Shown here: in pieces, positions 1-5,146 of the stretch
Layout of the letters: each line of letters starts with the position of its first letter
Numbering within the stretch: position 1 is the first letter of the stretch
From: a virus
Direction: 5' to 3' (one strand)
IMG/VR virus record: IMGVR_UViG_3300021959_009794
Location: 1 to 20,566 of that record
Length of the DNA stretch: 20,566 nucleotides
Translations under genes and position numbers: made by a program
Notes under the pieces: model-generated
The model's database searches: none
Seen by the model: only the letters and a program-made list of their open reading frames with translations
Told to the model about the DNA's origin: nothing

Positions 1-57
1 AAATTTAATCAAGCGTTAGCCTATACGCAAAATACCTGGCAAAAATTAAATAAATAA
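1..57 (+). CDS. C-terminal end of an upstream gene (partial)
   Basis: Frame 1 is open from the first base to a TAA at 55-57 and gives 18 residues ending in WQKLNK; the other two forward frames hit stops within 20 bases. The stop lies two bases before the queC start, the same close packing seen between other genes here. Too little is left to assign a family. The call rests on the open frame and on gene spacing only. Confidence 0.5.
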   Translation, partial: KFNQALAYTQNTWQKLNK

Positions 58-59
58 AT

Positions 60-875
60 ATGGCACATTGTGTAGTAAGTTTAAGTGGTGGAATGGATAG
101 CAGCACCCTATTGTTAAGAGCTATCGAAAAGTATGATTCTGTAACAGCTATATCTTTTGATTATGGTCAAAAACATAGAGTAGAGCTTGAAAGAGCTCAA
201 CAATTAGTTGATTATATCAATGAAAATTGCCCAGCAGATGAAAATTGTTTTAATGGGTGTACAGTTAATTACCGTCAAATTAAATTAGATGGACTAGTAG
301 ATTTGCTAGATTCAGCTTTGGTTTCAGGTGGGGAAGACGTACCAGAAGGACATTATGAACAAGATAATATGAAAGAAACAGTTGTTCCTAATAGGAATAA
401 AATGTTTGCTTCAATAGTACAAGCAGTAGCCTTATCTGTAGCAAATAGAACAGAAGATGTTTGTGATATTGCTTTAGGTATTCATGCTGGTGATCACGCA
501 GTTTATCCTGATTGTAGACAAGAATTTAGAGATGCAGATGATGCAGCTTTTAGAATGGGGAATTGGGATGCTGATAGAGTAGGGTACTTTACTCCTTATT
601 TAGATACTGATAAATTTGGTATTTTACAGGATGGAGAAAAGTTATGTGAAGTATTAGGTATTGATTTTAATGAAGTATATAAAAGAACAAATACATCATA
701 TAAACCTTACCCAAGTGGTAATAGCGATTATAAATCAGCATCTAGTGTTGAACGTATAGAAGCATTTATTTTATTAGGAAGACCTGATCCAGTACAGTAT
801 GAAGATGAAACAGGAGAAGTTGGATACGAAGTTGCAAAAACTCATGTTGAGAAGGTTCTTGCTGAATACGTATAA
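60..875 (+). CDS. queC: QueC-like 7-cyano-7-deazaguanine (preQ0) synthase lacking the zinc cysteines
   Basis: QueC converts 7-carboxy-7-deazaguanine (CDG) to preQ0 using ATP and ammonia, the last step of preQ0 synthesis. The 271-aa protein has the N-type ATP pyrophosphatase P-loop SGGMDS at residues 9-14, then VVPNRNKMF (family VPxRN), the LGIHAGDHAVYPDCRQEF block (family VNAxDYSGYPDCRPEF) and TPYLDTDKFGI. Length is slightly above the usual 220-235 aa. In typical QueC, four cysteines near the C-terminus (WSC, then CxxCxxC before VERKEAF) bind zinc. Here the first site is TNTSY (Ser213) and the segment just before VERIEAF (about 223-229) reads DYKSASS, so all four are missing. The flanking VER.EAF..GRPDP match is good, so this is a real variant and not a frameshift. 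Queue genes queD, queE and folE follow downstream. The family call is firm; activity without zinc is unknown. Confidence 0.93.
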   Translation: MAHCVVSLSGGMDSSTLLLRAIEKYDSVTAISFDYGQKHRVELERAQQLVDYINENCPADENCFNGCTVNYRQIKLDGLVDLLDSALVSGGEDVPEGHYEQDNMKETVVPNRNKMFASIVQAVALSVANRTEDVCDIALGIHAGDHAVYPDCRQEFRDADDAAFRMGNWDADRVGYFTPYLDTDKFGILQDGEKLCEVLGIDFNEVYKRTNTSYKPYPSGNSDYKSASSVERIEAFILLGRPDPVQYEDETGEVGYEVAKTHVEKVLAEYV

Positions 876-898
876 TACTCAAAATATATACATAAATA
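847..898 (+). promoter_or_regulatory. candidate promoters ahead of the 48-aa gene and tRNA-Gln
   Basis: Two weak signals sit at the end of queC. TTG at 847-849 is followed by 21 bases and CGTATAAT (TATAAT at 871-876), a variant of the (T/G)TG-N20-TATATT element found elsewhere in the window. CATAAATA at 891-898 differs by one base from the T4 late -10 TATAAATA and lies 15 bases before the ATG at 914. Either could drive the 48-aa gene and the tRNA. This is pattern matching only. Confidence 0.35.
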
Positions 899-913
899 CG
901 TAAAATTAAAGTA

Positions 914-1060
914 ATGACAACAAATCAACAATCAAACAACGGACAAACCCAAATCAATCAAGCTAGAGGGTCGTTCAACAACAAAGTATCTTCCTATAGT
1001 ATGTTAGGAAAATCTAAAAAAATTGCCTGGGATAGCGCAAGAAGAAACAGGTCAATTTAA
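914..1060 (+). CDS. 48-aa hypothetical protein, polar and basic
   Basis: ATG at 914 opens a 48-codon frame ending TAA at 1058-1060, eight bases before the tRNA. The protein is rich in Asn, Gln and Ser in its first half (MTTNQQSNNGQ) and basic at the end (KSKKIAWDSARRNRSI). There is no membrane segment and no motif I recognise. An A-rich leader (taaaattaaagta) precedes the start, as for most genes here. It is probably a real small phage gene, because it fills the gap between queC and the tRNA without overlap, but function is unknown. Confidence 0.6.
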   Translation: MTTNQQSNNGQTQINQARGSFNNKVSSYSMLGKSKKIAWDSARRNRSI

Positions 1061-1068
1061 GGGTTAAA

Positions 1069-1141
1069 TGTCTTATGGTGTAATTGGTAACACGTCTGTT
1101 TTTGGTACAGAAGAGTCTAGGTTCGAGACCTAGTAAGACAA
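1069..1141 (+). tRNA. tRNA-Gln (anticodon TTG)
   Basis: A complete cloverleaf can be read by eye: acceptor TGTCTTA (1069-1075) pairs perfectly with TAAGACA (1134-1140). The D stem is GTGT/ACAC (1078-1081, 1090-1093). The anticodon stem TCTGT/ACAGA (1095-1099, 1107-1111) encloses loop TTTTGGT with anticodon TTG at 1102-1104. Variable loop AGAGT; T stem CTAGG/CCTAG (1117-1121, 1129-1133) with loop TTCGAGA; discriminator A at 1141. CCA is not encoded (the next bases are CAA), so the host must add it. The anticodon reads CAA, in keeping with an AT-rich phage. It has no G34, so it is not itself a queuosine acceptor despite lying among queuosine-pathway genes. Confidence 0.95.
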
Positions 1142-1152
1142 CAAGAAGTTAT

Positions 1153-1389
1153 ATGAAAAAATTTATAGAATTCGCTCTAATTTGGTACAGCCAACAAATG
1201 GCAATTCCATTTTGGGTTGTAGGGCATATCCACCTTAGTATAAATACCTATAAAGACCTTCATGAAATACTTACTAGTTTAGGTTTAAACCTTCTAGTAG
1301 CAATTGGGTTTATAATAGATTATAGAAAAACAACAAAAAGTTATGAAAAAACAAGAACTACCAGACGCAAAAAAACACCAACAAATTAG
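1153..1389 (+). CDS. 78-aa small membrane protein
   Basis: The open frame extends upstream into the tRNA, so I place the start at the ATG at 1153, 11 bases after the tRNA and preceded by AGTTAT, a leader shared with other starts in the window. The 78-aa product has hydrophobic stretches around residues 5-21 (FALIWYSQQMAIPFWVV) and 40-52 (LGLNLLVAIGFII), then a strongly basic tail (YRKTTKSYEKTRTTRRKK). Two membrane passes with the basic tail in the cytoplasm is the likely layout. Its 3' end overlaps the next small membrane gene by 47 bases in another frame. Function is unknown. Confidence 0.65.
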   Translation: MKKFIEFALIWYSQQMAIPFWVVGHIHLSINTYKDLHEILTSLGLNLLVAIGFIIDYRKTTKSYEKTRTTRRKKTPTN

Positions 1390-1507
1390 CTTTATAAAAT
1401 CAGGAATTCGTATCTTAGGATATGGAGCTTTATGGTATAGCTTGGATATTGCAGTTATTTTACTTATATTGAGTGAAATAGTAGGAATAGGAGAAGAATT
1501 AGTATAA
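1343..1507 (+). CDS. 54-aa small membrane protein of a type recurrent in marine T4-like phages
   Basis: ATG at 1343 follows AAAAAGTT and opens a 54-codon frame ending TAA at 1505-1507. The protein has a polar start (MKKQELPDAKKHQQ), then a hydrophobic section with conserved-looking GIRILGYGALWYSL and a membrane segment around residues 36-48 (DIAVILLILSEIVGI), and an acidic end (EELV). I recall close relatives of the MKKQELPD...LGYGAL pattern in many marine T4-like phages, always as an uncharacterised small gene. It overlaps the preceding membrane gene by 47 bases, which suggests coupled translation. A role in the host envelope is only a guess. Confidence 0.75.
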   Translation: MKKQELPDAKKHQQISFIKSGIRILGYGALWYSLDIAVILLILSEIVGIGEELV

Positions 1508-1523
1508 CAATTAAAAATTAAAT

Positions 1524-1766
1524 ATGAGTAAAATTTATTATTTTAGTGCACCTTGGTGTGGTCCTTGTAAAATGTTAGGACCCGTAATGGATAAAAGTGG
1601 GTTGCCTTTTCAAAAAATTAATGTTGATGAAGATTCAACTTTATCAGCCAAATATGGAATTAGAAATGTACCTACTCTAGTAAAAGTAGATTCTAATGGT
1701 ACAGAAATTAGTAGGCTAGTGGGAAATAACCCATTAGATAAAATTAAAAATTGGTATAATGGGTAA
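1524..1766 (+). CDS. Thioredoxin-like protein
   Basis: A compact 80-aa thioredoxin fold, shorter than the usual ~105 aa host thioredoxin and near phage glutaredoxin/thioredoxin size. The active site WCGPCK is at residues 11-16 (Cys12, Cys15), with the cis-proline motif VPT at 49-51 and the expected INVDED strand at 32-37. It probably reduces disulfides in the cytoplasm, for instance for a ribonucleotide reductase outside this window; the partner is not visible here. The stop overlaps the queD start by 8 bases, so the two are likely translated together. The fold and active site are clear; the physiological substrate is inferred. Confidence 0.92.
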   Translation: MSKIYYFSAPWCGPCKMLGPVMDKSGLPFQKINVDEDSTLSAKYGIRNVPTLVKVDSNGTEISRLVGNNPLDKIKNWYNG

Positions 1767-2223
1767 ATTTCAATCAAGTAAGGTATTTGACGGTTTTAGT
1801 ACAGTGTTTCGTCAACATTCAGCAGAAAACACACACTGTAGGTTTGTACATGGCTATGGCATTTCATTTAAGGTTTATTTTGAAGGTGAATTAGATCATA
1901 GAAATTGGGTTTGGGATTTTGGAGGAATGAAAAGAGCTAAAACCTTAATAGATGGTAAAACACCAAAAGCATGGATGGATTATATGTTTGATCATACTAT
2001 GATTGTAGCAGAAGATGACCCTGAAGTAGAAGCATTTAAACAAATGGGTACCGCAGGTGTAGCACAAGTAAGAATAATCCCAGCTACTGGAGCAGAAAAA
2101 TTTGCTGAGTATATTTATGGTAAACTTAATGAATTTGTTAAAACTGAAACTGATAATAGAGTAAGAGTTATTAAAGTTAAGTTTATGGAACATGGAAAAA
2201 ATGCAGCTTATTACTGCGAATAG
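1759..2223 (+). CDS. queD: QueD-like 6-carboxy-tetrahydropterin synthase
   Basis: QueD turns 7,8-dihydroneopterin triphosphate, the FolE product, into 6-carboxy-tetrahydropterin. The 154-aa protein has the family block F17-RQ-H20...H26-C27-RFVHGY-G, followed by FKVYFEGELDHRNWVWDFGGMK (family LD..g.v.DF) and the D-H-T segment (FDHTMIVAEDDP) and a late E-H pair (MEHGKN). C27 and H31 fall where the catalytic Cys and a zinc His are expected, but the usual HGH is HGY (Tyr33), a change I also recall from a QueD-like branch in proteobacteria and marine phages. The start overlaps the thioredoxin gene and queE follows 39 bases later. The family is clear; exact zinc ligands are uncertain. Confidence 0.9.
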   Translation: MGKFQSSKVFDGFSTVFRQHSAENTHCRFVHGYGISFKVYFEGELDHRNWVWDFGGMKRAKTLIDGKTPKAWMDYMFDHTMIVAEDDPEVEAFKQMGTAGVAQVRIIPATGAEKFAEYIYGKLNEFVKTETDNRVRVIKVKFMEHGKNAAYYCE

Positions 2224-2262
2224 AGTTATAACAGTGAATAAAAAACCACTTAAAAAAATTAT

Positions 2263-3051
2263 ATGGAACACAAGCAATTAAAGCGTATTGAGGATTACGA
2301 TAAAAACCTCCCGATTGTAGAAATCTACACTGCAGTACAATCAGAAGGATCAAGAGCAGGATACCCAACAGTAGTAATTAGAACAACAGGATGTACTCAC
2401 AGATGTTATTTCGGTGAAGGTGGTTGGTGTGATTCTTGGTATACTAGCATCCATCCAGAAAAAGGACATTTTAATTTTAATGATATTATTAAAGCATATG
2501 AGGACAACCCCCATATCAAAGAGATGATGTTAACAGGAGGATCTCCTACTATGCATCCTGCTTTAGTAAACGAATTAACACACTTTGCACATGAAAAAGA
2601 TATATTTATCACTATCGAGACTGAAGGCTCGCATTTTCTTCCCACTGATTATCCGATTAATTTATTATCGATTTCTCCTAAATTCTCTAATTCAGTCCCT
2701 GTGGTCGGTGTTGAAACCCCTCAAGGTGGAATCACGGACGAAAGAATGGTAAAACGCCATAATAAGTTTAGACTTAATGGAGAAGCAATTGTAAAATCTA
2801 TAGAATATCATTCTGATTACCATATAAAACCCGTATGGGATGGTAAAGATCAATTAGCATTGGGTGAAATAATAGATTTTATTCGAATGTTAGATGTACC
2901 TCAAGATAAAGTATGGTTTATGCCTGCTGGAGATTCAAGAGAAGGGTTATTTAAATCTTACCCACTAGTATTTGATTGGGTTAGAGATAATGGTTATAGA
3001 ATGACTTGGAGACCACATATTATTGCTTTTGAGGACCAGCGAGAAGTATAG
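2263..3051 (+). CDS. queE: QueE-like 7-carboxy-7-deazaguanine synthase (radical SAM)
   Basis: QueE is the radical SAM enzyme that rearranges 6-carboxy-tetrahydropterin to 7-carboxy-7-deazaguanine using a 4Fe-4S cluster and S-adenosylmethionine. Key features in 262 aa: EIYTAVQSEGSRAGYPTVVI (20-39, family EIF.SvQGEG...G.P.vFvR), the cluster site C44-THR-C48-YFGEGGW-C56-DSWYT, and LTGGSPTMHP (family TGGEP). The cluster motif is CX3CX7C instead of the usual CX3CX2C, five residues having been added before the WCDS that normally follows. No Shine-Dalgarno is present; the start follows an A-rich run. The stop shares its last base with a GTG start of the next small ORF. The assignment is firm; the loop is unusual for cellular QueE. 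Confidence 0.93.
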   Translation: MEHKQLKRIEDYDKNLPIVEIYTAVQSEGSRAGYPTVVIRTTGCTHRCYFGEGGWCDSWYTSIHPEKGHFNFNDIIKAYEDNPHIKEMMLTGGSPTMHPALVNELTHFAHEKDIFITIETEGSHFLPTDYPINLLSISPKFSNSVPVVGVETPQGGITDERMVKRHNKFRLNGEAIVKSIEYHSDYHIKPVWDGKDQLALGEIIDFIRMLDVPQDKVWFMPAGDSREGLFKSYPLVFDWVRDNGYRMTWRPHIIAFEDQREV

Positions 3052-3080
3052 TGGATAAGCAAGAAGCCCTTCGTATATTA
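3051..3080 (+). promoter_or_regulatory. promoter-like element upstream of folE
   Basis: GTG at 3051-3053, 20 bases, then TATATT at 3074-3079 inside TTCGTATATTA. This is the same arrangement as at five other places in the window, but lies 95 bases before the folE ATG and within a possible small ORF. It is the member with the longest leader, so it is less certain. Confidence 0.4.
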
Positions 3081-3191
3081 GAGGAAATAGAAGAGAATAT
3101 CAATGTCTGTTGTGCCATAACAATGGAACCAGATGAAGTATTAGTATTAGTAGATAAATTAAAAAGTTATATAAATGGAGAACAAACGTAG
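3051..3191 (+). CDS. 46-aa hypothetical protein with GTG start
   Basis: A GTG overlapping the last base of the queE stop opens a 46-codon frame ending TAG at 3189-3191, 17 bases inside folE. The product is acidic and probably helical (DKQEALRILEEIEENINV, then EPDEVLVLVDKLKSYING). It fills an otherwise empty 123-base gap and uses overlap at both ends, typical of phage gene packing. The non-ATG start and small size keep confidence moderate. The same DNA carries a promoter-like element (TTCGTATATTA at 3070-3080), so this stretch could instead be a folE leader. Confidence 0.45.
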   Translation: MDKQEALRILEEIEENINVCCAITMEPDEVLVLVDKLKSYINGEQT

Positions 3192-3870
3192 AAAAGTTCA
3201 CGAAGAATTAGAAGTAGTAAAAGTAGGTTATGCAAATGGAGTTGCTGAAGGATTTCCCTTCAATGATGAAGAAAAGTTAAAAATGATTGATAAAGCTGAA
3301 ACAGCTTATGGTCAATTTTTAGATGCATTAAAATGTGATTGGAGAGATGATCCCAATTCAATGGAAACACCCCGTCGTGTAGCTAAAGCATATGTAAATG
3401 ATTTATGGGCTGGTCGTTACACAGCAATGTCTCCAATTACATCATTCCCAAGTGATGGTTATGATGGTATTGTTATTGAACGTAATATACCGTTAACTTC
3501 AATGTGTTCTCACCACCATCAAACAATTGGAGGTGTTGTTCATATTGGTTACATTGCAGGAGAAGGTGGTCAAGTAATTGGATTATCTAAATTAAATAGA
3601 ATTGTAGAATTATTTGGTCGTAGAGGAGCAATACAAGAACAATTAACATCAGCTATCCATAATGCTGTAGATAAAATTACAGATGGGAATAAAGGTGTTA
3701 TTGTTACTATAGTTGGAACACACAATTGTGTTAGCTGTAGAGGAGTTAAACATCAAGGTGCAGCAATGGTTACTACTAAGGCATCAGGGGTATTTAGAGA
3801 AAACGATAATTTATCTCGTAAAGAGTTTTTTGATAGTTTAAAAATTAATAACGGAGGACATAACATATAA
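3175..3870 (+). CDS. folE: GTP cyclohydrolase I
   Basis: FolE hydrolyses GTP to 7,8-dihydroneopterin triphosphate, the first step of both folate and 7-deazaguanine synthesis. At 231 aa it is full length (E. coli 222). Motifs in order: ETPRRVAKAYV, SMCSHHHQTIGGVVHIGYI with zinc ligands C111 and H114, GLSKLNRIVELFGRRGAIQE, and THNCVSCRGVKHQGA with C185 as the third zinc ligand, then MVTTKASGVF. All residues expected for a type IA enzyme are seen. Overlap with the upstream mini-ORF and the 3-base gap to the phosphoribosyltransferase suggest one operon. In this setting it most likely feeds QueD-QueE-QueC for preQ0 rather than folate. Confidence in the family is very high. Confidence 0.96.
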   Translation: MENKRRKVHEELEVVKVGYANGVAEGFPFNDEEKLKMIDKAETAYGQFLDALKCDWRDDPNSMETPRRVAKAYVNDLWAGRYTAMSPITSFPSDGYDGIVIERNIPLTSMCSHHHQTIGGVVHIGYIAGEGGQVIGLSKLNRIVELFGRRGAIQEQLTSAIHNAVDKITDGNKGVIVTIVGTHNCVSCRGVKHQGAAMVTTKASGVFRENDNLSRKEFFDSLKINNGGHNI

Positions 3871-3873
3871 ATT

Positions 3874-4323
3874 ATGGCATTAAAAGCAGACAATAAAATA
3901 TATCTATGTTGGGATGATATAAACATTTTAGTTGATATATTAATCAATAAAATCCGACATGACCAACCTAATATAGATTCAGTTCATGGTATTCCAAGAG
4001 GTGGATTAATCCCAGCAGTATTAATATCACATAAATTAGGTTTACCTTATGTAAATGCAGTAGGTCCAAATACATTAGTAATCGATGACATATGTGATTC
4101 AGGAGTTACATTAGAAAAAGCCCCAGGTGTTTGGACTGCAGTATTACATTATAAACCCCATACATCCAGTTTCCAACCTAGTATGTGGGCTAATATACAT
4201 GAAGGGGATGAATGGGTTATATACCCTTGGGAAACTAAAGATTCCAAACCCATTCAAGATTATTTAAAACCTGGAGCTAAGGAATATAGAGATAAATGTG
4301 ATGAATATTATAAATCAAAATAA
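3874..4323 (+). CDS. Purine phosphoribosyltransferase-like protein (Gpt-like)
   Basis: A 149-aa type I phosphoribosyltransferase: HGIPRGGLIPAVLIS at 38-52 (PPi-binding loop) and the PRPP motif VIDDICDSGVTL at 69-80. The C-terminal half has W, HEGDEWVIYPWE, a pattern I associate with xanthine/guanine phosphoribosyltransferases. It likely joins a purine base to PRPP. Placed next to folE it could restore the GMP/GTP pool that FolE consumes, or salvage a modified guanine; neither can be decided from sequence. The segment between residues 80 and 100 is short for a flexible catalytic loop. Family confident, substrate not. Confidence 0.85.
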   Translation: MALKADNKIYLCWDDINILVDILINKIRHDQPNIDSVHGIPRGGLIPAVLISHKLGLPYVNAVGPNTLVIDDICDSGVTLEKAPGVWTAVLHYKPHTSSFQPSMWANIHEGDEWVIYPWETKDSKPIQDYLKPGAKEYRDKCDEYYKSK

Positions 4324-4329
4324 ATAAAT

Positions 4330-4527
4330 ATGGAATATTGGCAAATTAAAACTCAAAATGAATTTGAGAATGAAAGAGGTAGAATACAAAAAACAACTGA
4401 ATTATATTTAGTAGTAGCAGTATCAGCAACAGACGCAGAAGCTAAGATGTACAAACATAATGAAGGTATGTCTAATTTTCGAGTTGTAGAAGTAAAGAAA
4501 ACTAAATTTTTAGACGTTATAAACTAA
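4330..4527 (+). CDS. 65-aa DUF4494-like protein
   Basis: The 65-aa product reads as a small alpha/beta domain: WQIKTQNEFENERGRIQKTT, then ELYLVVAVSATDAEAKMY and FRVVEVKKTKFLDVI. The order 'basic patch, E.YLV.A.S.T.AEA, then a strand ending I.rakf.ei' matches what I remember of DUF4494, a short family frequent in Bacteroidota and their phages and of unknown function. The TAA overlaps the ATG of the next gene by one base, indicating coupled translation with the pyrophosphohydrolase. The family match is from memory and would need a profile search. Confidence 0.7.
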   Translation: MEYWQIKTQNEFENERGRIQKTTELYLVVAVSATDAEAKMYKHNEGMSNFRVVEVKKTKFLDVIN

Positions 4528-5090
4528 TGGGAAAACAATTAACAATATTTGATGAGGCAAATGGTGGTATTGAAGCACCACCTAGTGTGCCCTTTGTAAA
4601 TGAAGTAGAGATATTTAATTCTACTTTTGGAAAACCAAATAATTATGAACCAACAATACCAGAAAAAAAGGAGTGGGAATTCGTATACGACTTTGTACTT
4701 GAAGAATTGGAAGAATATAGACAGGCTTGCGAAAACGGAGACATCGTGGAAGTTTTGGATGCTTTGTGTGATATTGCTTATGTTTCCCTTGGGAACGGTA
4801 CTATGTTACACGGTCTTAAAGGTAAGATATGGCCCGCGTATCAAGAAGTACAGGGAAGCAATATGTCGAAGTCTTGTAGCACTAAAGAAGAAGCCATGGA
4901 GACTGTCACCCTCCGCTCTAAAGAACAAGCTGAGCCATGTCACTTTGAACAGGTCGAAGACCGATTCGTAGTATATAGAACACGTGACCGTAAAGTAATG
5001 AAATCAATCAATTACTACAGACCCGATTTACACCAATTTTTCAGTGATGATGAATTAGGAAAGTTTCATGATGTTGAAACAATAATATAA
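4527..5090 (+). CDS. MazG/PRA-PH-like nucleoside triphosphate pyrophosphohydrolase
   Basis: A 187-aa protein whose middle part is an all-alpha NTP pyrophosphohydrolase: the metal-binding pattern ExxE (E60-LE-E63) is followed after 11 residues by ExxD (E75-VL-D78) and D82, the EX2E...EX2D signature of MazG and HisE-like enzymes. A further section WPAYQEVQGSNMSKSCST is typical of the phage and bacterial versions that act on deoxynucleotides. The last ~50 residues (HFEQVEDRFVVYRTRD...) form an added, beta-like tail I do not recognise. It probably hydrolyses a nucleoside triphosphate to the monophosphate, either cleaning the dNTP pool or removing a canonical dNTP that competes with a modified one. 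It is the last gene before a terminator. Confidence 0.82.
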   Translation: MGKQLTIFDEANGGIEAPPSVPFVNEVEIFNSTFGKPNNYEPTIPEKKEWEFVYDFVLEELEEYRQACENGDIVEVLDALCDIAYVSLGNGTMLHGLKGKIWPAYQEVQGSNMSKSCSTKEEAMETVTLRSKEQAEPCHFEQVEDRFVVYRTRDRKVMKSINYYRPDLHQFFSDDELGKFHDVETII

Positions 5091-5099
5091 AAAACGTAG

Positions 5100-5117
5100 G
5101 CTCCCGTAGGGAGCTTT
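5100..5117 (+). terminator. hairpin terminator after the MazG-like gene
   Basis: GCTCCC (5100-5105), loop GTA, GGGAGC (5109-5114), followed by TTT: a six-pair GC-rich stem with a tight loop, in an otherwise AT-rich gap 10 bases after the stop. The T-run is short (TTTCGTATATTT) and is itself the start of the promoter-like element, so termination and re-initiation appear fused here. Confidence 0.7.
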
Positions 5118-5126
5118 CGTATATTT
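5115..5126 (+). promoter_or_regulatory. promoter-like element TTTCGTATATTT before the polymerase gene
   Basis: The core TATATT is at 5120-5125, 21 bases before the ATG at 5147. The 10-base core TTCGTATATT recurs at 8419, 10361, 12865, 19762 and 3070. The position 20 bases upstream reads TAG instead of (T/G)TG, so the -33-like half is poor here. The bases after it (TAAATAAAAGTTATATA) closely resemble those after the 10361 copy, suggesting a shared leader. Confidence 0.6.
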
Positions 5127-5146
5127 AGTTAAATAAAAGTTATATA

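Noticed and set aside
1084-1152. Start of the 1153 gene inside the tRNA (101-aa version)
   Set aside because: The first 23 codons would lie in the tRNA-Gln; the ATG at 1153 has a typical leader and gives a sensible membrane protein.
1239-1246. TATAAATA inside the 78-aa membrane gene as a late promoter
   Set aside because: It lies in coding sequence about 97 bases before the next start, and such AT-rich octamers are expected by chance here.
4627-4971. Second forward frame (114 aa) inside the MazG-like gene
   Set aside because: No motif and fully contained in a gene with a clear catalytic signature; out-of-frame shadow.
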